A program made the translations under genes and the position numbers. A DNA stretch of 64,000 nt from Petunia secreta (lineage: Eukaryota; Streptophyta; Magnoliopsida; Solanales; Solanaceae). Shown in pieces: positions 1 to 10,810 of this stretch (position 1 is the first letter of the stretch; each line of letters begins with the position of its first letter). The notes under the pieces were generated by a model. It was not told the DNA's origin. It did no database searches and saw only the letters and a program-made list of their open reading frames with translations. The stretch is from assembly GCA_029990175.1 (NCBI GenBank), contig JARKIP010000042.1, positions 620,001-684,000 of the forward strand. The letters are read 5' to 3'.

Positions 1-830
1 AATAATAAAGCTAATATGTCAATAATCATTCACCTTCTACCTAACATTCCACCATAATCCTCGATCTCCACGTCTTCCTATCAAGGATCATAGCCTCGGT
101 GATCTGGAAGTGAGTACTGTCCTGTCGAATCACTTAGCACCAATTCTTCTTTGATCTACTCCTACCTCTCTGTAGACCTTGCACTGTCAACCTCTCGCAC
201 CTCCACATTGGAGCATCTGTGCTCCTTCTTTTAACGTGGTCGAACCATCACAACCTTGCTTCTCGTATCTTGACCACCATTAAGGTCACTCCCACCTTGT
301 CACAGATAACATCATTCCTAATCTTGTCTATCCTCATATGCCCACACATTCATCTAATCATTCTCATCTCTGCTATGCTAATCTTTTGCATGTGTGTGGT
401 CTTGACTGGCCAACACTCTGCTTCATGCAACATAATTAGTCTAACACTGCTTTATAGAGCTTACCTTTGAGTGTAGGTGCCACTTTCTTATCGCATAGGA
501 TACTGGATGTGAGTCTCCACTTCATCCAGCCTGCATATATACGATGAGTGACATCATCATTGATTTCTCTATTACCTTGATGGATTGAGCCAAGATACTT
601 GAAGCTTCTCTTCTCGAGAATGACTTGAGAGTGAATCGTCACTTCCACCTCTGACTCCTGAGATGCATCACTAAACTTGCACTCCATGTACTCTGTTTTT
701 GAAGAGACAAGCAATTGCACCCAAATTTTTTTTATTCTTTTAAAGGAGAATCTCAGACCATGTTCTAAGTCCTTCAAGAGTTCATCCCAGAAAAGCTCAT
801 AAAAAATCCAATCGTTTCCTATTTTGCTTC
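1..830 (-). pseudogene. RTE-type LINE reverse transcriptase, C-terminal fragment
   Basis: The minus strand encodes the tail of a non-LTR retrotransposon reverse transcriptase. The best open part is 777 to 436 and includes SKTEYMECKF, FKYLGSIHQG and DVTHRIYAGWMKWR, which are typical of the region after the catalytic core in plant RTE-like LINEs. Similarity continues in shifted frames to about position 40, ending near AMILDRKTWRSRIMVEC and a stop. No catalytic core is in the window, so the copy is 5'-truncated or continues beyond 830 in unrecognisable form. Several frameshifts and stops make it a dead copy. The family call rests on recognised motifs; the exact clade is inferred. Confidence 0.8.
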
Positions 831-2224
831 AAATTAATAAGAAGAGACTTGCTCAAAAAGTTCGACTTCATTCTCCACTTAGTGCTTACCCTTGACAACT
901 TGCTCCAACCCCCAACTCAATATCTAAGTTTTCGCACTGTAATCCGGTAGTCACTTTACATACATATATTTTAAATATGGATGTCAGTTGAATTTAAAAG
1001 ACTTCTATGAACAATACATATGCATGCACTCTTTAATCAGCGAGTAAAGATTTATTACTGTAACAAAAATTCATCACTAAGTGCTGGTGTTACAAAAAGG
1101 ACCATTTTTTATATTGTCCCTTCACATAACATGTTTATGATATATGCACTTTAGACCAATAGGATCCATTAAAAGTTTTCTTGGATAAGCACAATTAGTT
1201 AAATTTTAAAAGGATTGACAGGACATAATGATTTGAAATAAAAAAAATAAATGATCTAATGATTCACTATAAGAGGAAGGAATCCAGAATCAGTTAATCT
1301 AAGTAAGAGGAAAGAATCTAGAATCATTTAATCTAAGTAAGAGGATACTCAAAAAAAAAAAAAAAAATCTAAGAGGATTCTGAAAGCAACAAGAGCCCAA
1401 TAATCACAAAATGACAAAGTTATCCGGTTTTGTCCGAGATCAAGTAAGATTTAAAACCTTACTTTGTTTCTGGCCATAGTTTATGAAGCTTCAAGTAAAA
1501 AGGAGGGCATTCAGCCCACAAAATTCAAACACATGCTTTAAATTACTAAAAAGTAGTATAAGAAAACTAAGAAAACACGAACGCATTCCGTTAACAAAAT
1601 ATAAAAGTTTATGTCGAGAAAATCATTCTATTACAAGAAGCCACAAAAACAAAATAATAAATTGCTTAAATCTCCATCTAGAACATTGAAAGGAGAAGAA
1701 AGTATTGAAGATAGTAACTTACATTTCATACACACAAAACGTTTTATATAAGCCATACTTGCAGAAAAATAACTATTAGATAACATTGAATCAGTAGCAA
1801 AGCTGAAGATATCAACTTAAGAGTTGCATATAAAAAAATTGACCATTGATGGAATATAATTGGTTCAGGCCACGTGCATATAACATCCTATTAAATTGCA
1901 AACAGCTGCACCTTTTTCTTTTTTCTTTGTCTTTTGATAGGCAAAAGTACCGTATATACAACAGAATTTAAGAAACAGCTAAGAACTCAATATAGATGTA
2001 ACATCTTTGTATTGTCTGCCAAGGAAAGCATCTCTGAATAGCACTAACCTACTAGAATTTAAGAAAATGATAAATTACAAAAAAGTAAAAATAAAGATGT
2101 GGTATGAAGATCCGAACACTGAATAGTTAATACTATTTAATTTTCCAACATCTGAATGTTTTTAATTTATTTTTATTAAAGTTAATATACATTATAAATT
2201 ATTTAATCTTATATCCACGAATTA
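831..2224. other. Intergenic AT-rich DNA with a short tandem duplication
   Basis: I see no gene here. At about 1274-1345 a unit of about 34 bases (core TTAATCTAAGTAAGAGGA) occurs twice in tandem with small changes, followed by a poly-A run near 1351. The rest is AT-rich with no recognisable coding similarity. Confidence 0.5.
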
Positions 2225-2810
2225 TTAGATTGTAAAGTGATGGTATTTTACAATAGTATGTGGTGGCGGTGATTGTTGGTAGTGGTAGTATTGGTGGTGG
2301 TTTGTTTGATAGTAGTGGTGTGATGGAAGATGTGGTTGGTGGTAGTGACTAGCAGCATTTGCAGTGGTATGTAATGCTAGTGGTGGTTGGTAGTGGAGGC
2401 AGTTGTGTTTGTGGAGGTGGTTAGTATTAGTTGTTGGCGATGATAGTAGTTGGTTGGTACTAATCACGATGGTAATTGTGGTGATAGGTAGTGTCATAGT
2501 GGTGGTGGTAGTTGTAATATTGGAGGTGATTGGTGATAGCGATGGTGGTTGGCATTTGTCATTGGTAGAAGGTGATGGTGGTAAACGAGTTGTGGTGGTG
2601 GAGGTGGCGGTGATTGGTGGAGGTTGTTAGTGTGGTGGCTATTGTTCAGTGGTATTAGTAATTGTTATGATGGTAGAGGTGGTTAGTGGTTGTGGTTGGT
2701 GGTCGGTAGTTAGTGGTGCTGGTTGCAGCAGTTGGTGGTAGGGATGGTGGTGGTGGTGGTGGATGGTGGTGGTAGTTGTGGTTATGGTAGTGCAATGGTA
2801 GCTAGTTGTC
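2225..2810. repeat. GTGG/GGT-rich low-complexity tract
   Basis: About 570 bases consist of degenerate GTGGTGG, GGTTGGT and GATGGTGG words without a fixed period. Open frames on either strand (poly-Val/Gly or His/Thr/Pro) are artefacts of this composition. It lies just beyond the 3' end of the NBS-LRR pseudogene. Confidence 0.8.
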
Positions 2811-4028
2811 GTTATATATAGACTAGTGATGAGACCTCCTAATGATATTAAGACTTCGTTCAGAATATGAATGATCCAGGTATGTTAAGAGTCATTAAGT
2901 TGTTAAATCTTACTAAAAATAAATGCACTTAATGCTATGAGATCTGATTCATTCAGATTCAAATCGCCATTAAGTACAAACAAATGAGGCCTTCGCCTGA
3001 TCAAATTTTCTATATCTTTAGGTAGCCCTTCAAGTTGTGGACAATGAGACACTCGAAGTGTCTGTAAGCTCAGCAACTTGTTAATCGAACTGGGAAGTTC
3101 CTTAATGCTTCCATTAACACTTATGTCAAGATACTTTAAATACTTCAATTCACTAACAGAGCTAAGAAGCTCATCAAAACAGGAATCACTTATATCTAGC
3201 ACCCTAAGTTTCGTGAAATTTGCTATGCAACTCTCAACAAACAATGTACTCATTGGACCTACTCCATCAACAGGGAAATATATAGTCCTTAATGCCTGAT
3301 TATTGAGAAGGGATGTGGGCAGTTCCTTGCCTGACAAATTATAGTCAGAAAAAATTGAACATGTCTGACCTCATTAGAAATGTTTTGTATGTGAGAATCT
3401 ACAATACAGAATTCAACCCCTGCTGCTGATAGTGCAAGATCGTGTACACAGTCATGTAATTTACAGATTGAGGTAAAAAACAGAATGATATTCTTCAACG
3501 TCTTGATTTTTCGATAATAACTCTTGAAAATATTGAATCCCAATGTGCTCATGCTCTTCTGATCCATTAGACTGATTAACAAGACCTTCGCTACCCACAA
3601 CTGTATCAATTTATCTATTCCAATCACTCAGTCCTTGGGCAATGTTGAGCAGTAAGCAAGACAAACTTTGAGAGAGATGACAGTTTGTCATAACTCACCT
3701 TTAGTGCATGTAAGATGTTATTATTCTGAATTGAGTTCCAAAATTCATGGTTTTTAACTTTTTTCCACTCCCTTATCTTTGCTTCCATGTGCAATAAAGA
3801 TCATAAAATCTTCAAGAGTAAGGGATTTCCCTCACACTTCTGCACTAAATCTGACCCAATCGTAGTTCAAATATTATACTTCTTGACCTTATTCAAAGAT
3901 CTTACTCATGAACAAAGTCATACAATATTCAATTAATAAGCATTCAAACAGTATGCAGGAACCATCCCCATTAAGAAAGCTACCATCCCCATTAAGAAAG
4001 CTACTGCCTCATTCCGTGTAGTTACAAG

Positions 4029-5095
4029 AGAAGATTGGGTTAAAAGACCCTCTCATGTCTTTAATGAAGAAAAAGGGACACCTTTTCTCTTCTCCTTTAT
4101 TTTATTCCTTAAACTTGATGAAAGGTCAATTCGGGGCCAATTTAAAATTTTTAAAAGTTAGCGGTAAAAATTAAAATTCTAGAATTCCAATGTCAAATTT
4201 TCATTTTTCCCTCCCTTCTCTCCTTGGAAACAGCCAATGATGGTTGCATTAGGTTAGACTGTGTACGTCACACCCCTTGGGATGGGTCTTCCCTGGACCC
4301 TACGTAAATACGGGATACTTTGTGCACCGGGCTGCCCCTTTTTTTTTTCTCTCCTTATCTATTTCGTCCGTGTCTCTGACTTTATTTTTAAATTTTTTTT
4401 CTCTTTTCCCTTCTTCTTCTTCGTCCTCCTTCTCCTCCTTATTTTCTTCTTCGCTCTCTCTCTTTTTCCATTCAAATTTATTAATGTACAATGTGAAGAT
4501 CATCATCGTTATCATCTTCTTTCATTTTCGTCTTTTTTTAATTTTAATTTTGGTTTTCTTTTATAAGAATGCTGGAACATTCGGACAGATGACCGGAATG
4601 TCTGAAAAAATGATGGGAACATCTGAACAGATTGCCGGAACATCTGGACAGATTGTCGGAATATCTGGACAGATTGATGAAATATCTTTACAGATGAACG
4701 GAACACCTGGACAGATGGCCAGAACGTCTGAACAGATGAACGAGATCATCTAGATATATTGCCAGAATATCTCTCTAGATGTTGAAACATATGTACATAT
4801 GACTGGAACATCTAGACGGATGGTGGGAACATCTGGGGTAAGGGCAGATGAAGGATAAGGGAGAAAGGTGGAGAAGGATGGAAGAGGTAGAGGAGGAGGG
4901 AGGAGGAGGGTGGAGGAGGTTGGTGGGTTAGAGGGAAAAGGAAGAGTAGTGAGCTTTGTGTAAGTAAGAAAACTTTGGGGTTAAAAGTTAATCATTAGTG
5001 TTAATCTTAAATGTGTACCTTTTGCTTCATTATTTAAGACTTTGGTCCCTTTTACCTAAATAAAGACTTGAGAGTCCCTTCTAATCAAAGGACCC
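4029..5095. mobile_element. Non-autonomous Mutator-like element (MULE) with 10-bp TSD
   Basis: A 1,067-base insertion splits the RNBS-B motif of the NBS-LRR pseudogene. Both flanks carry the direct repeat TAGTTACAAG (4019-4028 and 5096-5105). The ends form imperfect terminal inverted repeats of about 45-50 bases: the left end has CTCTCATGTCTTTAATGAAG and AAAAGGGACA, and the reverse complement of the right end has CTCTCAAGTCTTTATTTAGG and AAAAGGGACC. A 9-11 bp duplication with long TIRs is characteristic of Mutator-like elements. The interior has a pyrimidine-rich arm (4340-4560), a 24-base minisatellite and a purine-rich arm (4850-4940). No transposase is seen. Confidence 0.82.
4566..4760 (+). 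repeat. 24-bp minisatellite encoding octapeptides, inside the MULE
   Basis: About eight tandem copies of a 24-base unit of the form GGAACATCTGAACAGATTGCC plus three variable bases. A plus-strand frame stays open across them and gives octapeptides such as GTSEQIAG, GTSGQIVG and GISGQIDE. Degenerate units continue to about 4840. The minus strand also stays open. An expressed protein is unproven because the unit length alone keeps frames open. Confidence 0.8.
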
Positions 5096-5547
5096 TAGTT
5101 ACAAGAATCTTACTCCCACAAGCACCCACCATTAACAACTTCTTAAGTACTTCCCAATTCGCTTGGTCCTCATTCCAAATATCATCTAAAATCTTCAAAC
5201 AGTTCTTTTCATGCAAAGTCTCACGAACAAGATTCAGCAATTCATTCATATCAAGACTCTTACAAAACTCTTCTTTAACTGAACTTATATTCTTTTCAAA
5301 CAATTTCTTTACTTTAAACACAACAGAGTAGTTTTTCCAATACCTCCAATTCCAACAACAGGAAATACAAAAAGGGCTGCTTCATTTCTTGATTTCGAAA
5401 GTGTTACAACAACATCTCTATCTAAGTCCTTTCCAACAACACCTTCATAATTCACTGATGTATGTGCATGCGTTAGCGCTCTTTCTTTGTGCGGACTAGC
5501 ATAGCCCCCAAATCCAGGATCATCATAAATTATCTTGCAATACTTTA

Positions 5548-5809
5548 TGTACTTAGTTATTATTAGACCTAAGGATTTGAGTTTGTATTACAGTTAGTTG
5601 TAGGACTCAAGTGTAATTAGTTAGAAGTGATTGGGTAATTATTGTAGATTAGAAAGTAGTAGTTGTAGTTGGTTTGAGAGGGTTATATATACACTCATGA
5701 TTTAGTAGGTTAGTTACACATGATAGGTATTTTCATTTTCTAGTCATATTTCTCCCTCTACATTCGTTTTTCTCTCTCTAAGATAATGTGCCCTAGCTAC
5801 AATTTGACA
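5548..5809 (+). repeat. Copia 5' LTR
   Basis: LTR ending in CA directly before the PBS. It holds a probable promoter around GGTTATATATACACTCATG (about 5680-5700). No second LTR copy was found in the window, so its left edge is inferred. Confidence 0.65.
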
Positions 5810-5822
5810 TGGTATCAGAGAA
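5810..5822 (+). promoter_or_regulatory. Primer-binding site (initiator tRNA-Met)
   Basis: TGGTATCAGAG immediately follows the LTR terminal CA, the standard position and sequence for plant Copia elements. Confidence 0.85.
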
Positions 5823-5930
5823 AATCGATCTTTTTCCGTAGTGAAAAGCACGAAGTAATCTACATTTCTTCCATTTCTCCCTATTCTTCATCAAATACAG
5901 TTTTGAATCCCTATTTTTTTTATAGCAAAA

Positions 5931-7803
5931 ATGGCTCCAAATCAATATGCAAATGCTGCAAATAGAGAAGAAATTGAAGTTGATCACAATCATGTATTGT
6001 ACATTCACTCATCATATACACCGGGTTCCGTTCTACTTCTTATTCAGTTAACCGGTTCAGAGAACTATGCAATTTGGAGTCAATCAATGAGAATGTCGAT
6101 CTTAGCTAAGAACAACCTAGGGTTTGTGGATGGATCGTGTAAGAAGAGCTCATATAGGCCAACTTCAACATTTATGGGAATAGTGCTATGCGATTGTGTT
6201 ATCGTAGATCCTGAACATTGTGTGCAAAGAACTTCAGACTGGAATTTTGTATGCCACTAGTGCACAGAAAGTATAGGAAGATCTATAGAAGCGATTTGAT
6301 AAAGTGAATGGTACTAGAAATTTCCAATTACATAGAGAAATTGCGCTCTTAATTCAAGATACTAACTCTATCTCGACTTATTTCACTCGGCTTAGAGATT
6401 TGTGGGATGAGTATTATGCCCTAGTTCCATCACCTGGATGTAGTTGCCTGGAATCCAAAGATTATGTAGAGCATATGGCTAGACAACATCTGTATCAATT
6501 TTTGATGGGGCTTAATGAACATTATACCCAAGTTAGGAGTCAAATATTACAGAACCTATTACCTAGTGTAGATGAGGCCTATGAGATGTTGATTGATAAT
6601 AAAAGTCAACAAGTGCTCTTAGCTCAAGGTGATCCTATAGAGCCTACTGCATTAGTTGCAGGAACTGGACAATGTTTTAGAAAGGGGCAAGGATTTAGAC
6701 CAGGGGCCAAGCAAATGCCTAGACAAGGTGCTAGAAGAAGGCAATTAGGACTTTACTATGAAAAATGCCCTCCCCTAAAGAATCACACAACAGAAAATTG
6801 TTACAAAATCAATGGATATCCATCCGACCATATGTTAAAGAAGAACTTTGAAAACAGAAATACATTTGGCCAGAAAGGAGTCCTGAATACTACAAGCAAT
6901 GTATCTATATATAAGAATGAGGAGTCTGTATTTGAGAATCTAACACAAGAAAGTGGTCATGATAAAGAGAAGACAGCTGCTGGACAAGGACAATTTTTCA
7001 CTCCTGATCAATACAACCAGATACTTCATCTACTGTATAAAGGAAAGGACAAAGAACCTAAGACTCAAGCTCACATGGCAGGTATGGTTACTGCCTTATT
7101 ATCAACTGCACCACATGATGACTGGATTATAGATTCAAGAGCTTCACATTATATATTCTCAAGTATCCATTTGTTGAACAACATAAAGAAAATTGATAGC
7201 TGGAAAAAGGAATAAGTACAGTTAACCATATGGAAACACACAAACATAACTTACAGTAGTGAGGTTTCTATTTCAAGGATGCAAAAATTGAAGAATGAAT
7301 ACTATGTACCAGACTTTAAGTTCAATTTAATGTCAATATTAAAGCTGACCAAAGAGCTGTCTTGCTCTGTCACTTTCTATCCTGAATTTTGTGTCTTTAA
7401 AGACATTTATAGTGGAAGGGTGAGGATGATTGGTGGGGAATGCAATGGTCTGTATATAATGAGAGGAAGAAAGTTGAATAAAGAAGCAGACAAGTAGCTG
7501 ACAATAGGAGTGGCAAAGGATACGAAGGACACAAGACTGTAGTATGTTAGAATGGGGCACCCTTCCATTTAAGCAATGAAGAATATTTCATTTCTCAAGA
7601 ATAAGATTGATATTTTAGTACAACACGAGGGTGAGATTTTCTCTTTAATGAAGCAACATAGATTGGCATTTTCTAACAATGAAAGTAAGACAAATAATGC
7701 TTTCCAACTTGTGCATATGGATGTTTGGGAGCCATATAGAGTAGCTACTTGTGATAAAAAATTTTACTTTTTGACTGTAATAGATGATTTTTCAAGGGCA
7801 ACA
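5931..7803 (+). pseudogene. Copia Gag-protease-integrase remnant
   Basis: ATG at 5931 begins a Gag N-terminus with DHNHVLYIHSSYTPGS and NYAIWSQSMRMSILAKNNLGF. After a stop and frame change, 6304-7215 continues the Gag core (LRDLWDEYYALVPSPGC, QFLMGLNEHYTQVRSQIL). The zinc knuckle near 6760 reads YEKCPPLKNHTTENC, so the first Cys is Tyr. The protease site at about 7125 is DSRAS instead of DTGAS, which should kill it. 7279-7497 holds the pre-integrase region and 7576-7803 the start of the integrase core (HMDVWEPYR, FLTVIDDFSRA). Several in-frame stops show a dead copy. Confidence 0.85.
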
Positions 7804-7860
7804 TAGGTGTTTTCTATGCAGTTAAAGAACAAAACTTTATTGTTATCGAAAGAATTTATG

Positions 7861-9105
7861 GCGCCACCCAGATCATTTCCTCTACCTCGACCATCAGACG
7901 TGTTCCCTTTTTGTTGGTTTTCTTGCTTCGGTAGGAAATTCCAGCGATTCGGATTATGTCCACCGTGGTCACACAGATGACATTCTCTATTATCAAAATT
8001 TTTCCAAGGAGTCACCGTTCGTTGAGCAGAAAGTGCCATAGCATCCCATCGTTCTTCTTGTGCCCGAGCCATTTCTTTCATATATTCACCCTGTACCAAC
8101 TTTTGGTATGCTTTGTTCAAAGTTGGCAACGGATCCTGTGCCAATAAGTTTGATCCAACGGTGCCATGAAGACTTCCATCCAAACCCATAAGAAAGAGAT
8201 GCAGCTTCCCTTCTTCTTTCTTTTTCTTCAAGGCAACCAAAAGGTCACAAGTGCATTTTCCACACGAACACGTCGGGAACTGTTCATATTTTCGAGTTCA
8301 TCCCACAACATTGTCAACTTTGCGCAGTAACTTGCAATAGATAAGCCCTTTTGATTATATCCAGCAAATGCAACTTTCAACTCTTAGATTCTTGGTCCGT
8401 TTTTGATCGAGAATCGTTCTCGTTTACTATCTCACAAATTCTTGGCCACCTCCGTATGTGTTATAGTGGTTCAGAGGGTGAGTTCAATAGAATCCCGAAT
8501 CCATGACGCCAATAATGAGTTTGTCGTCCACCAATTATTTAAATCTACCAAACCCTCATCCAGTTTCGCGATAGATCCATCAACAAAGTCGAATTTCTTT
8601 TGAGCACGCAAAGTAGTGTGCACAGATCTTGCTCGTTTGTCAAAATTTTTGCCGGTCAACTGAACTTTAGTGATTATCTGTCCTGGGTTGTCCACAGATA
8701 TTATGGCATACGGCGATATCTTTTTCTTTACAATAGTCCCATCAGCGGCAACTATTTGTTCAACTCCGGCTATATCATCAGCAGGTGGTGTAGCCATTTC
8801 CTCACAGCTTCAAGGAGAAGTTTTCTTCACTTGCTTTTCTTTGTGATCAAAAGCATGATGGCTCTAATACCATATTAAATTGAAACAACAATACACAAAA
8901 TATGGGGTGAAAACTTCTCACTATTTTTATTTAATGAAGGTCTATTTATACAAGTGTGGAAACCTAATCTAACTTGTTGACCAAGTAGCTATCTAGCCAA
9001 TTACACTAGATAGGAAATTACAAAAAAATTACAAGTATAGCCCTAAAAGTACCCATATTTATAAGTCAAGTATTTACATATATGCCATTAGAAAATGCTT
9101 AGTTC
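7861..9105 (-). mobile_element. Truncated Copia LTR retrotransposon (second copy, minus strand)
   Basis: Read from the right, an LTR (about 9105 to 8881, outer edge uncertain) is followed by the PBS TGGTATTAGAGCC (about 8859-8873 as reverse complement) and a Gag gene. The copy stops after the Gag zinc-knuckle region near 7861, directly against the other Copia fragment. Protease, integrase and RT are missing. It belongs to a different Copia family from its neighbour, judged by LTR and Gag sequence. Confidence 0.8.
7862..8797 (-). pseudogene. Copia Gag fragment
   Basis: 8797-8471 begins MATPPADDIAG and contains ISPYAIISVDNPGQIITKVQ and KKFDFVDGSIAK, a Copia Gag N-terminus. A frame change separates it from 8240-7862, which holds LHLFLMGLDGSLHGTVGSNLL, the loop LPTLNKAYQKLVQGE and a zinc knuckle CHLCDHGGHNPNRW whose last Cys has become Trp. 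A Gly/Arg-rich tail (DGRGRGND) follows and the fragment ends at the junction. Non-functional. Confidence 0.8.
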
Positions 9106-9684
9106 TTTCATATTTGAACCTTAATTCCAAGTTAATATGTTATTGACGAAATATTTCTCATCCTTTGCTTTATAACAGAATTGATTTATTCCAGAATAAT
9201 TTCTTTCAAAAGACTTGAAAGTGCATAGTTTTATGAACAAAAGCATCACTCTGAAGCACCTCATGTTAAGCCACGCAAAGTTCTGATTTACTTGTTCAAG
9301 TCATACTCTACAACTCTTCCTGGAATATCTGATGTTCCATATTGAAGGAATTTAAAAGTCAACTGACTTTAGTTACTACATAAATTCAAGTAAAATTTAC
9401 ACAAAAGTACAATTTTGAGAGGTTTCTTTACAAAATATAGAGACATTCTAGCATAGTTATCCAATATAGAGGAAAGAAGAACTTAGTTTCAAAACATAGA
9501 AAATTAGGGTAAAACATAGAAAAGGTTTAAAAAAAACCCTAGCCTCATTTCTTTCTCCTATTTCACTTCTTCTCTCCACCACCACCACCACCACCACCAC
9601 TACCACCGCTACCTCTCTCCTTCTACAGTTCAAGCCAACTACAAATCATCATCTCCAAACTCTGTCAAGTTACCAACACTATCA
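9106..9684. other. Intergenic DNA with a (CCA)n microsatellite
   Basis: AT-rich sequence without recognisable genes up to about 9540, then a (CCA)n microsatellite at about 9577-9600. The Ser/Pro/Thr-type coding potential at 9600-9684 may be a further upstream remnant of the bZIP fragment that follows, but this is not clear. Confidence 0.4.
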
Positions 9685-9871
9685 TTTTCAACTGCATTTT
9701 GTCCATCTCATCACCAGCGAGCTCATTCAGAAGTGAACTTCCGGTTATCAGAAGGATCTAGATCTCGTATCCGACCCGTTTGATGCAGTTGGAGGAAGTT
9801 TTGAGGAAAAGGGATTGGAAGAAGATTTGTTTAGTATGTATATAGACATGGAGAAGCTTTGGGAACTATAA
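9685..9871 (+). pseudogene. Group I bZIP (VIP1/bZIP18-like) N-terminal fragment
   Basis: One frame reads STAFCPSHHQRAHSEVNFRL (9688-9750). After a 1-base shift, another reads DLDLVSDPFDAVGG followed by an SFEE...LEEDLFSMYIDMEKL stretch and ends with TAA at 9869-9871. The order RAHSEV-F-L, then DLxLVSDPFD, then DLFSxYIDxEKL matches my memory of the conserved N-terminal region of plant group I bZIP transcription factors (VIP1, RSG, bZIP18 types). The basic region and leucine zipper are absent. I take it as a decayed gene fragment or a piece captured by a mobile element. Confidence 0.55.
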
Positions 9872-10810
9872 TTTGATGATTAGTAGGCGTTTGAAATTGA
9901 AAATATATGGTGTGTTTTGTTATGATTTGGAGTTTCCAATGAAGATCCAGTGCTTTCCGTTGAAGTTGTGTTTTCCGGTCAGATCTGTTGCGTTTCAGTT
10001 CAGATCTGTATTTTTCTTCTTTTTATTTCACTATATCTACATTGTATCAAACCATATCTGCACTGTATTTATTGTTTCTAATGTATCATTTTTGTATCTT
10101 AGTGTATTATTTCAGTTATTTCTTTATTTTTTTCTTATTTTAATGTATCTACACCATTTCTATAGTGCTTCTACACGATTTCTCCCCACTGTTTCTGGTG
10201 TTATGTTTTAAATTTTTTTAACGCTTCTATGTAATTTTTTAATTTTTTATACATTATTTCTACTTAACTTTACATCGTTTCTACTTGTATCTATGATATT
10301 TATGCACTGTTTCTGCACTTTCACATTGTTTAAATATTTTTTCAACTGTTTCTACGTTGTTTCTCACTTTTTCTGAACTATTTTACCATTTATTTGCATA
10401 GTTTCACACTTTTTTATGCATATTGTTTCAAACTGTTTCGGCGCTGTTTCAGAATGTTTATGTAATTTTTCGGTGACTTTTTCGGCCAGCAGGTGATAAT
10501 GGTGGTGGCAGCCGGTACGGGGCAGTGGGGGAATGGCAAGGGGGAGGGATGTGAGGTGGATGATAGGTTTTCCCCTTTCTAGTTGTTTTGTAGCAACTTG
10601 TATATAAAAAATAACGCTATGTTTTTAATATCAATAATATTGCTATTTTTTTAATTAAGGCTTCAAAATTGTATATAAGTGTAAATACACCTTATTTCAA
10701 ATACAAGATTAATACGTAGCAATAGTAATAGTTAAAAAAGGCCATGTCTATCTTAAGAGTTTTGATTATAAAATTTTTTTCATAAAATTATTTTAACCTA
10801 TTTTGAAAAA
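9872..10810. repeat. T-rich DNA with degenerate (TGTTTCTAC)-like words
   Basis: Between about 10000 and 10460 words such as TGTATCTACA, TGTTTCTACG, CGTTTCTACT and TGTTTCTCAC recur every 10-25 bases without a strict period, like a decayed minisatellite. At 10500-10560 a G-rich patch follows, then AT-rich DNA. No coding similarity was recognised. Confidence 0.45.

Larger units (their letters stand above)
2903..5510 (-). pseudogene. CC-NBS-LRR disease resistance protein, broken by a transposon
   Basis: Remnant of an intracellular NB-ARC/LRR immune receptor read right to left. At about 5510-5333 an open stretch holds the P-loop VVGIGGIGKT preceded by VNYEGVVGKDLDRDVV. A 1-base shift and a deletion follow, then 5321-5085 carries the kinase-2 motif LKILDDIWNE and the RNBS-B start GSKILVT. 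The gene resumes at about 4028 with LVTTRNEAVAFLMG after a 1.07 kb insertion. Broken frames give KCEGNPL (GLPL-type), LHALKVSYDKLS, LIQLWVA and KLHDCVHDLALSAAG (MHD-region start). LRRs with repeated LRVLDIS and YLKYLDIS lie at 3337-2903. Motif order is that of a normal CNL protein, but stops and frameshifts show it is dead. The N-terminal coiled coil is not recognisable before the Copia LTR at 5548. Confidence 0.88.
5548..7860 (+). mobile_element. Truncated Copia LTR retrotransposon (first copy)
   Basis: The element starts with an LTR of about 262 bases (5548-5809, TGTACTT... to ...TTGACA) followed immediately by the primer-binding site TGGTATCAGAG (complementary to initiator tRNA-Met). Gag, protease and the start of integrase follow on the plus strand. 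The element ends abruptly near 7860, where sequence switches to an oppositely oriented Copia fragment; reverse transcriptase, RNase H and the 3' LTR are absent. The LTR start is inferred from the TG end. Confidence 0.85.

Noticed and set aside
2225..2630. Open frames on both strands in the GTGG-rich tract
   Set aside because: Translations are poly-Val/Gly or His/Thr/Pro; the openness follows from low-complexity composition.
4261..4560. Hydrophobic Phe/Ser/Leu-rich frame that could be a membrane protein
   Set aside because: It is the translation of a CT-rich arm of the MULE and has no family motif.
5810..5822. tRNA gene near TGGTATCAGAG sites
   Set aside because: Only the short primer-binding complement is present; no cloverleaf or A/B boxes follow.
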